The notes below the pieces were generated by a model. It was not told the origin of the DNA, made no database searches, and saw only the letters and a program-made list of their open reading frames with translations. From Gari tellinella (taxonomy: Eukaryota > Mollusca > Bivalvia > Cardiida > Psammobiidae), in NCBI GenBank assembly GCA_922989275.2, contig OV277863.1, positions 50,450,999 to 50,514,998 on the forward strand: a stretch of DNA of 64,000 bases, given 5' to 3'. Numbering within the stretch: the stretch's first letter is position 1; each line of letters begins with the position of its first letter. The position numbers and the translations under genes were made by a program. Shown here piece after piece: positions 1-12,500 of the stretch.

Positions 1-1110
1 CTTACCAGTTGAATTCTGTGATATAGGACTGTGTATTAAGTTTTAATTTGATCCGGTAAGCAATCAGATTGAAATAGTGTCTTTATATTCCACAATATTG
101 ACTATATACCTAACCGACCAATTCCCCTGTTGTTCTCTTTATCTCCCCCTATCTCTCTCTTACTCTCTCTCTTTTTCTCTCATGGCCTGCTTGTCTATCT
201 GCTTCTCCCTTTCAGTCTCTTTCTCCCTCATTCTTTCTCTGTATATGTCGATGTGTTCGGCTGTCTGGCCATGTATATGTATGTCTCTCTCTGTCTCTGT
301 TCCCTCTGTCTCTCTGTGTATCTGTCTCTCTCAGTCTGTTTCTGTCTCTCTCTTCCTCTCTCTATTTCTGCTCTCTCTCTCCGTCTGTCTGTCTGTCTCT
401 CTCTCCCATCCCGTTTTCCATCCACACATACTCCCTCATTTACCTTTTCTGTTCCTGTTAACTTTCATTTTGAAATGTCACCTACCTGTTCTATTGTTAA
501 GATTTCTTTGTCTCCAGGAACTGTTTGACCCAGTTTAATGTTTTGATCAGTAAACATCATAGGAAGCTTGTCATAGTTATGTGGTGGAACACTCTTTATA
601 ATTTCACCTTCACCAACAGGCGGTATTGGGGATTGGTTTTCAGTAGTTGTAGTTTCAGTAGTTGTAGTCTACAATATAAGATAACCCGACGTGTTTTAAC
701 ACATGTAAGCCTGAACATTGCAATGAACTCTCCCTGCATGCTTGTTGGATATACAAAAGCGGTACAGCATTCTATGTGAAACTTCAAAAAGCGACGCAGC
801 AAACGCTTTTCTGTTTGTCTGTCTGTCTGTCTGTCTCTCTCGCTCTGCCTGTCTGTATATTTGTATGTACAAATGTCTACGTATGTATGTATGTCTGCCT
901 GTCTGTCTGTCTCTATCCGTCTGTTAATTTTCGGTCTCTCTCTTTTCTGTCTCTTTTCTGTCTGTCTGTCTCTCTCTCTCTCTATCTCTCTCTGTCTGTC
1001 TCTCTCTGTCTCCCTCTCTGTCTCTCTCTATAATTATATATATATGTCTCTCTGTCTCTGTCTCTCTCTCCCACACATTGCCCTAGTTTTACTTCGTTCA
1101 AAATAGTTTA
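1..1110. repeat. CT-rich simple sequence (two tracts)
   Basis: Two long tracts of degenerate (TCTG)n, (TC)n and (TG)n lie at about 130-420 and 808-1075, separated by unremarkable AT-rich sequence. The open frames here only translate the pyrimidine repeat into Ser/Leu/Cys/Val strings, so I do not call a gene. Confidence 0.9.
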
Positions 1111-1370
1111 CAGTTCTTAAATAATGTTTTAAAAGTAAATATCACTTACATTATTCCTTTGTTGTTCTGTTAACATCTGAGGGTCTATCTTCCTTTTATA
1201 TTTCTTCCTATAAAAAAGCTTTAGGTCAAATGCCTATAAAATTTATATATACATCAAATATACAGTCGAACTTCGACATCATAAACTCGCTTAATCGATT
1301 GTTCCATATTGCTGCAGTTGAATTCCATTATTTCGACTTCGTTTAAGTCATACGTGTACATATTTTATTC

Positions 1371-1411
1371 CAAAGTTAAAACTTGGCTTTGCCAGGTTTT
1401 AACTTTGAAAT
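1371..1411. repeat. Short hairpin
   Basis: AAAGTTAAAACTTGGC and GCCAGGTTTTAACTTT face each other across a few bases and pair with one mismatch. It lies just outside the left arm of the next inverted-repeat element. Confidence 0.6.
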
Positions 1412-1427
1412 AAGGATATGTTTGAGT

Positions 1428-2955
1428 AAAGCTGTACCGTATGGAATGCCGGTCGCGACATGTCAATTGCTAAATGCTAAATGCTTGTTTGCCAATTACT
1501 AATTTGCAATTTGCTAAGTGCTTGCCAATATGCAACTTGCCAGTTGCTTAATGCCAATTGCCATTTGTCATTAATCTAATTTCTTTTAACTGAAAACTGT
1601 TGTTTCGGGGGTCGAATGTGTACTGTAACACCGTCTAATCGACAAGATGGTGGTCATGAGTGTAAACAATAAACCCACAATACTTTATTTGCTGTTTTGA
1701 CCAATTATGTCAATTGCTAAATGCTAAATGCTTGTTTGCCAATTGCTACTTTGCCATTTGCTAAATGCTAATATGTCACTTGCTAGTTCTACAATGCTTA
1801 TTTTCCAATTGCCAATATGCCACTTGCCATTTGCTTAATAGTATTATAAATGTATTAGAATATAGTCTGCATCTAATGTTAAGGGTGTATCAATGTCATA
1901 AGCGATTTACAAAGTATTAAACTTTTTTTCCAACATTGTTTTTTTTGGAAGAGCTGTTTATGATGAATGAAAAAATGAAAAAAAAAAAATATGGTGGTGT
2001 CCTTTTTTTGAGCTACAGCGATTTTAAAAAGGTATGTCAAATATGGACTTTTTTCCAAATTTTATCCATTCAGAGTACACGCTTCAGTAAAATCTATTTC
2101 AAAACAAAACAAACAAGGTAATTTGGGTTTTCATTATTTAGTTCATGTCTATGGTGGTATTTTCACATATAGAAACCAAATTTAGACAAAGCAGGCACTA
2201 GGTTTGAACAATATAGATCCTTGAATATCAAAAATATGTTTTTTATAGGGCATTTTTTATAAGATTTTTTATTTTATGAAAAAAAGTAAAAAAGTTTGAA
2301 AATGAAATAGTTCTAGTATTAAACATTTTCTTATATTCTACCAAATGAAAGCCAATGCTAGGGCAGTTCAAAATATGAAAAGAAATTGAAAGGTCAGTGT
2401 TGAAAAGTTTGAGTTATTAAAGTAAAAAGAGTTATCTCCCCTTACAAAATTTACAAAAAAGTACCATATCGATGATATTTAGAGCTTTATAAATTTCACA
2501 TTTGGTGCCTGTTCTTTCTTAAATTAGTTTTTGTATGAAGAAATACTACCGTAGATAGGAAATAAATAACACAAAACCAAATTATCATATTTGTTTTCAT
2601 TTAAAATGGATTTTATTGAAGCGGGCTGTTTGAAAAGGACACAATAAGAGAAAGTGGTTGGGGTAAATTTTACATGGCCGTAGAGCCAACTGTTGTTTAC
2701 CAAAGTGTACACTTTTTCTATTTTTTCATTCATCTTAAATAGCTCTTCAATACAAAACCACCATATACTACCATATTTCACTTTACCTCCACGGCAATGT
2801 CTAAGGACATCATCTGGTGAAGCCTTGTGCTATAGTTAGATCTGACAATTTCATCAAAGTAAGCTATTTTGGATGTATTGGCATTTAGCAACTGGCAAAG
2901 CAACAATTAGCATTTAGCAAATGGCATGTCGTGACCGGCATTCCATAGTACCGAT
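1428..2955. mobile_element. Inverted-repeat element with TTGCTAAATGC arrays
   Basis: The left end (about 1428-1490) and the inverted right end (about 2890-2955) match over about 60 bases: both carry TATGGAATGCCGGTC-CGACATG followed by CAATTGCTAAATGC-type words. The left part (1455-1570 and 1700-1840) is a degenerate array of TTGCCA, TTGCTAAATG and AATTGCCA words. Inside, 1936-2000 and 2695-2775 are diverged inverted copies of one another, and 1880-2110 recurs at 44080-44300. No transposase frame is visible, so this looks like a non-autonomous fold-back element of about 1.5 kb. Confidence 0.6.
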
Positions 2956-3009
2956 ATATCAACGTTTTACTGTAGTTCTATTTAGTGGCCGTTAAAATGG
3001 GTTCTACTA

Positions 3010-3369
3010 CACAGCGCTCCCTCTCTACAACGACAACCAGTGAGAGACAAAAAATAGGTTCGTTGTTCGGAGGAAGTCGTTATAGGGCGGGAAATAAGTT
3101 TACATTTGGAAACAGCTTGAATCCAGATCAGACGCCGCGTAACGCGGCGTCTGCTCTGGCATCAAGCTGTTTGTCATTCGTCATGAAGTTTTTTCTGTTT
3201 AACTATCCAATTTGTTACCTTGAGAAAAACAGCAGACGACACATTTAAGCAGACGATATTGCAGCCATGAAAAGGTTGGACATAATTTCTTTTTTGGTGA
3301 ACAGCGGCAAGGGTCATTGTAAGGAGGGAGTCTTTGTTGGGAGGGCCGTTGTAGGGAGGGAACACTGTA
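3010..3369. mobile_element. MITE family A, copy 1
   Basis: Terminal inverted repeats are ACAGYGCTCCCTCTCTACAAC at the left and GTAGGGAGGGARCACTGTA at the right. The centre (3110-3172) is a hairpin of the AAACAG...GATCAGACGCCGCG type. Family A is about 350-390 bp; other copies are at 9447, 21753, 23768, 31989, 36882 and 50212. Confidence 0.8.
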
Positions 3370-3490
3370 TAGCATTATCATTATCAACATAAAGTGCACA
3401 CAATGTAGACGCCAATAGTGTAGATCCTAATGAGACACACGGTTTGCCAATGTCTAATCGTTTTTGTAGGCACCTCGCATCCATTTACAA

Positions 3491-6134
3491 ACAAGAGCGT
3501 GTCCCAGTTACACGAATGCCCCCGATGATACAGGGAGGGGAATCCAGACTATCAAACGTAAAAGTTAGAGAGCTGAAACTGTAGTGGAGCGCCATTTTGA
3601 GGACTTCAAGGGCCATTACTCCAAAGGGCCTAGCATAAATTGGTGCCGCTGGTTATCCAAATTGGTCTCCATTTTATGTCAACAAGCATTTTCAGAAAGT
3701 TTGGTGAAGATCAGATGAAAAGCAATGTGTTTGTGAAACACAAATGCCCCAAGCCAGCGTCATGTTCTGTAATGTAATGCTTATTTACAAAAGTAGGTCA
3801 AAAGTCATGGTCGCATGGTAAATGAAACATTGGCATGGTTGAACAAGTCTTAACACAAGAAACATACAATGTACATGTACATACAAAGTATGGAAGCTCT
3901 AGGCCTACTGGTTCAATTGTTATAGGCATATAAAGATTCATACAAAAGCCGGTCAAAGGTCAAGGTCACAAGGGCAAAAGCGTAGGTATGGTTGGAAAGG
4001 TCTTGACACAAGAAATATATAAACAAAATATGAAAGCCGTAGGCCTACTGGGGCAAATGTTATAGCCATTTAAAGATTTTAACAAAAGTAGGTCAAATGT
4101 CAAGGTCACAATGTCAAAAAGTTTTGTATGGTTGGAAAGGTCTCGCCACAGGGAAGACACCTGCAAAGTATAAAAGGCCCAGGTGCAAAAATGCAAAAGT
4201 TATAGCCAAGGTTAAGGTTTTTGGTTACAGTTTGATTAAATAGGTCAAAGGTCGAGGTCAATGTCACATGGTCATAGACTTTGTATAGTTGGAAAGGTCT
4301 TAACACAAGAAATATGCATACAAAATATGAAAGCTCTGGGCAAACTGGTGCAAATTATATAGCCATTTAAATTTTTTTACAAAAGTAGGTCAAATGTCAA
4401 GGTCAAGGTTGCAAGGTCAAAAAGTTTTATATGGTTGGAAAGGTCTTGCCATGAGGAATACACATGCCAAGTATAAAAGGCCCAGGTTTAAAAATGCAAA
4501 AGTTATAGCCAAGGTTAAGGTTTTTGGTTAAAGTTTGATTAAATAGGTCAAAGGTCAAGGTCAAGGTCACATGGTCAAAGATGTTGGTATGGTTGGAAAG
4601 GTCTTGGCAAAAGAAATATACATACAAAATATGAAAGCCCTGGGCCTACTGGTGCAAATGTTATAGCCATTTAAAGATTTTTACAAAAGTAGGTCAAATG
4701 TCAAGGCCAAGGTTACAAGGTCAAAAAGTTTTATATGGTTGGAAAGGTCTTGCCATGAGGAATACACATGCCAAGTATAAAAGGCCCAGGTTTAAAAATG
4801 CAAAAGTTATAGCCAAGGTTAAGGTTTTTGGTTAAAGTTTGATTAAATAGTTCAAAGGTCAAGGTCAAGGTCACATGGTCAAAGATGTTGGTATGGTTGG
4901 AAAGGTTTTGACAAAAGAAATATACATACAAAATATGAAAGCCCTGGGCCTACTGGTGCAAATAATATAGCCATTTAAATTTTTTTACAAAAGTAGGTCA
5001 AATGTCAAGGTCAAGGTTACAAGGTCAAAAAGTTTTATATAGTTGGAAAGGTCTTGCCATGAGGAATACACATGCCAAGTATAAAAGGCCCAGGTTTAAA
5101 AATGCAAAAGTTATAGCCAAGGTTAAGGTTTTTGGTTAAAGTTTGATTAAATAGGTCAAAGGTCAAGGTCAAGGTCACATGGTCAAAGATGTTGGTATGG
5201 TTGGAAAGGTCTTGGCAAAAGAAATATACATACAAAATATGAAAGCCCTGGGCCTACTGGTGCAAATGTTATAGCCATTTAAAGATTTTTACAAAAGTAG
5301 GTCAAATGTCAAGGCCAAGGTTACAAGGTCAAAAAGTTTTATATGGTTGGAAAGGTCTTGCCATGAGGAATACACATGCCAAGTATAAAAGGCCCAGGTT
5401 TAAAAATGCAAAAGTTATAGCCAAGGTTAAGGTTTTTGGTTAAAGTTTGATTAAATAGTTCAAAGGTCAAGGTCAAGGTCACATGGTCAAAGATGTTGGT
5501 ATGGTTGGAAAGGTTTTGACAAAAGAAATATACATACAAAATATGAAAGCCCTGGGCCTACTGGTGCAAATAATATAGCCATTTAAATTTTTTTACAAAA
5601 GTAGGTCAAATGTCAAGGTCAAGGTTACAAGGTCAAAAAGTTTTATATGGTTGGAAAGGTCTTGCCATGAGGAATACACATGCCAAGTATAAAAGGCCCA
5701 GGTTTAAAAATGCAAAAGTTATAGCCAAGGTTAAGGTTTTTGGTTAAAGTTTGATTAAATAGGTCAAAGGTCAAGGTCACATGGTCAAAGATGTTGGTAT
5801 GGTTGGAAAGGTCTTGGCAAAAGAAATATACATACAAAATATGAAAGCCCTGGGCCTACTGGTGCAAATGTTATAGCCATTTAAAGATTTTTACAAAAGT
5901 AGGTCAAATGTCAAGGTCAAGGTCACAAGGGCAAAAAGGTTTGTATGGATGGAAAGGTCTTGATTCAGGGAAGACACGTGCCAAGTATAAAAGGTCCAGG
6001 TACAAAAATGCAAGAGTTATAGCCAAGGTTAAGGTTTTTGGCACAGACAGACGGACGGACAGACGGACGGACAAACCAACAGGCATGACAAAAACTATAT
6101 GCCCCCGAATCGTAGATTCTTTGGGCATAAAAAA
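3491..6134 (+). mobile_element. Helitron/pearl-like element with 152/304/608-bp tandem core
   Basis: The left end has ACAAGAG, a small hairpin (CGTGT/ACACG) and then AATGCCCCC. The right end has a GGACGGAC tract (6053-6073), a hairpin (GAATC-GTA-GATTC at 6107-6121) and GGGCATAAAA. Between them, from about 3780, is a tandem array. Units of about 152 bp pair into 304-bp repeats (exact spacing at 4427, 4731, 5035, 5339, 5643). These alternate between two types, giving a 608-bp higher-order period. Repeated 66-aa open frames on the minus strand come from the array and are not genes. The terminal organisation resembles non-autonomous Helentron/HINE or mollusc pearl elements; that class is an inference. 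Confidence 0.7.
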
Positions 6135-6142
6135 CGGCTTTT

Positions 6143-6512
6143 AGGCAAAATTTGGTTTTGAGTCTCCTTAAGTATTAAGAAACGTACATTCCAGGTATGC
6201 ATACAAGCATGTTTTCTTGAATATTAAGACATAAATCGAAATCTGAAAAAGAAAATTGCAACCGACATGTGTTTAGCTGCCAATTGACACCCGCATTTAA
6301 GATTCTTTATACAAAAAAAGAAAAGTAAAAGAAATAAAAAAGCATTATTCATTTTTTAAACAAACGCTAATATGGCAATAACAATGTTAAGGATGCACGA
6401 ATAGGCATCTGAATGTCTGTTTGTATGTCCCTGTATTTGTGTCTCTGTCTGCAGGGCTGCCATTTCTCCGGATTTTTCCTACATCTTCGGATTTTTTTTC
6501 TAGTACATGGAA
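6143..6512. other. 3' flank of the WSC receptor
   Basis: Apart from the final 19 coding bases, the stretch is AT-rich. It presumably holds the 3' UTR and intron sequence. I found no convincing polyadenylation signal and no other gene. Confidence 0.4.
6224..6242 (-). CDS. Last coding exon of the WSC receptor (tail and stop)
   Basis: A strong polypyrimidine acceptor (TTTTCTTTTTCAG) precedes ATTTCG, which continues the phase-2 frame as KFRFMS and stops at TAA (6224-6226). The short basic cytoplasmic end carries no obvious Tyr signalling motif. The exon is tiny, so an alternative 3' end is possible. Confidence 0.5.
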
Positions 6513-9500
6513 GCTTTAAGCAGGCTGAAAGTAAAGCAGAATGTGCCTTAAGGCGCATTCTGCTTTACTCCTAGCATGCTATAAGCAGCCACGTGTCAAC
6601 AAAACTAGAAACAGGCTATGGGGTAAAGGTACGATTAGTAAAATCGCATTTGAAAAATGCAAATTTGGAAATCTTAAGATTTTTCATGTCAACTTATGGC
6701 AGCCCTATGTCTGCGTGCCTGCACTACTTTACATACAATCCGCTGCATTACAAGAATGTGTAAAATGTTTTGATTCAGATCAGATTTCGCAAATCTTTAT
6801 ATCTAATTTAAAAAAAACCAGCTGTAGGTTAGGTGACAACTGTGGCAAAATTGATATTTAACAAGAGCTGTCGGAGAACAGCAAAGCTCGCCCAATTAAA
6901 CCTTTCTTAAATATGTAACATAAATAGAAAAGTATATCCGTACGTTGGTATTTCATGAAGTATTATAGTGCATTACAACACTTTCCCCAAAATTTTAACC
7001 ATGAAAAACCAACGCCGACGCCGGGATGATTCCATAAGCCACCCCCCCCCCCCTCATTTCTCCGAATAGGCGAGCTAAAAAGTTGGCAGCTATTGGCAAA
7101 ATTGGAGTAAATCAGAATTTTTTTTATACTTACTTTCGTTTCTTCTGATATTGCCTTAGAAGTAATTGGATATTGGTGATTTGCACTATGAAGGAACGCG
7201 TTAAGACATGTGACAACGAAACCATCTAAAACAATCGGTAACCATACGGGATAAAACTTAAATACAGTAAAGCCTCTCTATCTCTCTATTACGACCCTAC
7301 ATTGTGTGAATCAGCAGTTGTTTAAGGCAGACTGCTTAAATCAAGGTGACAGTAAAACAGAATGCTCCTTTAGGAGTTTCTGTTTTACTATCCCCTTGCT
7401 GTAAGTTATCACCAGTCTTGTATACAATCATTTAGCCTTCGTTTTAGTGGTGGTCGTAATGGAGAGGTTATAATGTACATGTAAAGACAAAAGAAAATTA
7501 AACTTACTTCCAGCAGCAGAATATACATATCACAATGATCAACACTGCTAACAAACCACCTGTAAAGGAAATTAAAAATATCTTGAAAACAACTTATTAT
7601 TATTATTTCTTATTATTTATTATAAATATTTAACTTTCGGTCTTTAACCATTTCACTTTCAAATCTCTCGTGAGAGTTTTACCCCTTCACCGTTTCATTG
7701 TCGTCTGCTTCAATGTTTTTGTCTGCAATGTCGTTTCAAAGTTAAATGAATGCAGTCTGACTGAAGAAATTTCAAAACGAGTGTCAAACAGTTTGGGTCC
7801 TGATTAGACGAAATTAGATTTAATGAAAACTCTCATTTAGGAGAAAGATCAGGTTTAGACAATATGCCATAGCACATTATACCATTAAATCAAACTAAAC
7901 AAACAAAGAAAAGAACTTTAAAATAAACTTATTTGGAATCGTCTATTGAACGGGGACTATGTTATTCTTTCCTAATGAACACGTTTACAAATCTATAATT
8001 CCATTGCAAACAGATAAGACACCGGGTAAAACAAACATTCAGAATTTTCAAAATGTGTCGTTTTCTTCATTTTCTACACTGCGTTTGCATTTTGTTTGTG
8101 TTTAAAGTGACTCGCTAGCGGGCACCACTCATCACGAGATCCGGAAATGCTGGTGATTTTCACATGATCTTTTTCGGCACGTGCTCATACTAGACACTTA
8201 CATAAAGAAATGTTTGATATGTTTCAGTGTGTTAATTCTTTGATAGATCAGTCGGTAGAGTGATTGACTAGGAGTCCAAAGGTCCTAGGCTCGAGACCCA
8301 TTCGATTCACTTCTTTTCCTTTTTAAAAAAAAGTATTATCCGATTTTACTTACTTGTAAGTCCATAACGCAGTGATCAATGGACAGGTTCAGTTAATTCA
8401 CAAATGTAATAATACATAATAACAGATGCAATTATAGTCAAGTGGCAACTAACCATTGTAAGGATTTATATAGCCTATATGTATATGAGCTTACAAAGAT
8501 CCTTAAGGAGCTTTCATGCATTACTTTTGTCATGCATTAATCGGTCACCTTCCTTTAAAGATATACAGGCTATCATAGTCAATGGTCTCTTACTACAGAT
8601 TGGACTAATGGTATTATTTAGAGCTGACGGCATTTTGGAGTTTAACTCAAGTGAGGTAACTCTGTATGTGTTAAATTTTTGTCTGAAATTCTGGAAATTA
8701 TGTATAAAAAGCAAAATATGCTGTAGATTTTTACTAATTTTTTGTAACTAGTATGATTAAGTAATATCTACCTTATTTCTAAAATTAGTCTCACAGTTAA
8801 ATTTTTTGTAATTAGGCAATTTATTGACTTTTTAAGAATTTGACTTTTTTAAAACATTGATATTACCAAAAAATAATTCATGAAACATTTTTGTTTGGAC
8901 AATATCTCATATTTTCTGTACAATTGAATTGAATGTATTGAAATTAGATTAATATTATTTTATAAAGAAACTATTCCTGTTTATTAAAAATGGAACCTTT
9001 CTCGACAAAAGGTCCTGTCAGAAAAAAACGGTGCTGAATTATTATTTTTATTTTAACAATTTTTCACTCTCCACATGGTATATTTAAATTTACTAAAGGT
9101 TTCAATGAAGTCTGACAGGAAATAAGCAGACCTGCGAACCACCTTAAACGTAAAAAATAGCGTCTTAAAGGGTGAATAGATCGAAGACACATGTAGTACA
9201 ACAACATACCGATGATACCCATAACGAGCGCCAGTGGAGAACTTGATGGACCATCTGAAATATAATGTTAAACCTTTATAATGAATAAACGTCTGCTTCA
9301 AATTTGTCGCCTGCAAAACGTATCAAAATCAGTCGAAACGCATTCGTCAATTGAATAAAACATACGTATGAATGTCAAACAGTTTGAATCTTGGTAAAAG
9401 GTCGAGTTAAGCGGTTACACATTGTTTGTCATGAGTCAATTTGTTACTACACTGCTCCCTCTCTACAAAGACAACAAATGGTAGTAACATAGTTTGTGTG

Positions 9501-12500
9501 TTGTTCGGAGGGGTCGTTATAGGGAGAGAAAATTAAGACTTGGCTTAAATTTGCAAACAGCTTGAATCTAGATCAGACGCCGTGTAACGCGGCGTCTGAT
9601 CTAGATTCAAGCTATTTGTCACGCATTGTTATTTTGTTTTCCTGTCAAAATATTCTTTATGTAACTTATGAAAAACAGAAGACGACACTTTTAAGCAGAC
9701 GATATTGCAGCCGTTAATAGGTTGGACATAATTGTTCTGTTTAGGGAACTGCGATCAGGATCGTTTGTTAGGAGGGAGTCGTTGTCAGGAGGGAGTCGTT
9801 GTCAGGAGGGCTGCTGTAGGGAGGGAGCGCTGTAAAACCAAGGGTAAACACTTAAAAATGAACTGGCTTAATTAGAAAGTGGAATCGCCCATTTCAAGTT
9901 TCATGGACGAATGATTCCACTTAACTAGACATTAAAAAACATTGTAAATTCTGATGAGACTTGTCAACAGAATAAAAATGGGTTAATGCAAAGAATGAAA
10001 TTTATAATAACCAGTGGGAGAAGTCGACGGGTTAGTGTTGTTACTAGTTGTTCCAGATTTTACGGTTGTGCCTGGAATACTGGTTGTGACTGAACTATTG
10101 TCTGTTCCACGAATACTGGTTGTGCCATGATTCAGACTGGTTGTACTCGGTAGTTTGGTTGTGCTCGGTGTTTTGGTTGTCGCTAATGGTAGAAAATATA
10201 CTAGTCATTATGACCATAATGTTTACAGAATTAATTATCGTCTTCGAAAGTTTTAAAACTTCTTGTTTTAACGGGCGTATTATTGATACAGCGGTGAATA
10301 CAGTGGAGAAATAGAGGATATTGTATGAGTGTTCATTATTTATCCTTTTTAATAAACGAGTTGACTAAAATAATATGACGCGAGCCTTGGCGAGCGTCAT
10401 ATTCATTTTAGTCAACGAGTTTATTAAAAAGGATAAATAATGAACACGAATGTGATATTCTATTTATCACATTACAAGTTCAAGCACCCATTAAATTGAT
10501 TTGAAGCCGTAGTTTGTAGACCCTCCGCTATATAGATTTTCCGCCAAACGTTACGTTGTTTACGTTAACGTCATAGTAAATGACGTCATTTGGCACCCCG
10601 CTACATGCAGCGCTTATGGACGAACAAGTTAGGCCGGAGCCCAAAAAACGATATTCCACTAGTGGATTACGATATTTATACAATCGCTTTATGCAACTCC
10701 CATACCTCAAATTATGTGATAAAACGTTATTCTTTCCCAATAAACGCGTTTACGCTAAAACTATTATTTGCAGTACAAACAGTTTGGAGCCAGGCTCCAA
10801 ACTGTTTGCCACCAAGATAAACATGAATTATCAGAAGTGTCTAAAAGTTATACTTTTCTACGTTTTAGTGTTTTGCGTTTGAGTACGTTTGCGTTTAAAC
10901 GGGAAAGAATAACGTTTTCTCCACTGTACGTTTCCTTGGTAATGAAAAGAAACGCAAACACAATTCACTTAACCCATCACCCCATAAATACGCCTTTTTA
11001 CGTCTTTCACTTATTCCTCCACTGAAGAAAATAGTTGCACTTTATACAGTAAATAATATGTACCATAAGCATTTTTTCTATATCCTAGCAAATGGTAGCT
11101 TAAAGAAGGATGAACGTAAAGCAGAATGTGCCTTAAGGCGCATTATGCTTTACTTCAAACCTACTTTTAGAGGTCACTTATCTTCAATACTAGAAACAAG
11201 CTATGGGATTATAAGAAAATAGTAGCACTTTGTATACAGTAAATAATATGTAAAATTTACATTTTGTTCTATATCCTATAGCAAATGGTAGTTCAAAGCA
11301 GGATGAAAGTCAAACAGAATGTGTCTTAAGGCGCATTCTGCTTTACTTCAAACCTGCTTTAAGAGGTCACCTATCTTCAATACTAGAAACAAGCTATGGG
11401 ATAATGAGTTAAAATGCGTTAATGCAAAGAATGAAATTTATAATAACCAGTGGGAGAAGTCGACGTGTTAGTGTTGTTACTAGTTGTTCCAGATTTTCCG
11501 GTTGTGCCTGGAATACTGGTTGTGACTGAACTATTGTCTGTTCCACGAATACTGGTTGTGCCATGATTCAGACTGGTTGTACTCGGTAGTTTGGTTGTGC
11601 TCGGTGTTTTGGTTGTCGCTAATGGTAGAAAATATACTAGTCATTATGACCATAATGTTTACAGAATTAATTATCGTCTTCGAAAGTTTTAAAACTTCTT
11701 GTTTTAACGGGCGTAATATTGATACAGCGGTGAATACGTTTCCGTGGGAATGAAACGAAACGCAAACACAATTCACTTTACCCATTACCTCATAAATACG
11801 CCTTATTACGACTTCACTTATTCCTCCACTATAGAAAATAGTTGCACTTTATACAGTAATTAATATGTATCATAAACATTTTTTCTATATCCTAACAAAT
11901 TGCAGTGTAAAGCAGGAAGAAAATAAAGCATTCAAACCTGCATTAAGAGGTCACCTATCTTCAATACCAGAAGTAGGCTATGGGGTAATAAGTTAAATAT
12001 AAAGAAACTGACATTTTTTTTATCATGTTGGTTATCTATTTAAATCTGAGCGACAAATACATGTAGTTTATCTCACAGGTTGTCAGTGCATGCTATTTCT
12101 TGGGCTCATTTTACAGTGGAGAAACTGTTATTCTTTCCCAATAAACGCGTTTACGCTAAAACTATTATTTCCAATACAAACAGTTTGGAGCCTGATCAGA
12201 CGCCGGGTAACCCGGCGTCTGATCAGGCTCCAAACTGTTTGCCACCAAGATAAACATGAAATATCAGAATTGTCCAAAAGTTGTTCTTTTCTACGTTTTA
12301 GTGCTTTGCGTTTGCGTACGTTTGCGTTTAAACGGGAAAGAATAACAGATTCTCCACTGTATACTTAAAAAAACAAACAAACAAAAAAAAAACTCTTGAT
12401 GACCGGCCATCTGTCTATTCTCCAAAAAATTAACACGTGTTTCAAAGTGATATTTAATCTTGTATGAGTCACACAAAATTTCGATACCAGTGTCAAACAG

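Noticed and set aside
77..1106. Overlapping open frames of 60-150 codons in the CT-rich tracts
   Set aside because: They are translations of simple repeats, lack non-repeat content, and are open in several frames at once.
4106..5837. Five near-identical 66-aa minus-strand frames as a gene family
   Set aside because: They repeat with exactly the 304-bp period of the tandem array and lack splice or start context; they are a by-product of the repeat.
4427..6050. CRISPR-like array
   Set aside because: Units of 304 bp without spacers, in a eukaryotic intronic and intergenic context; it is a tandem repeat.
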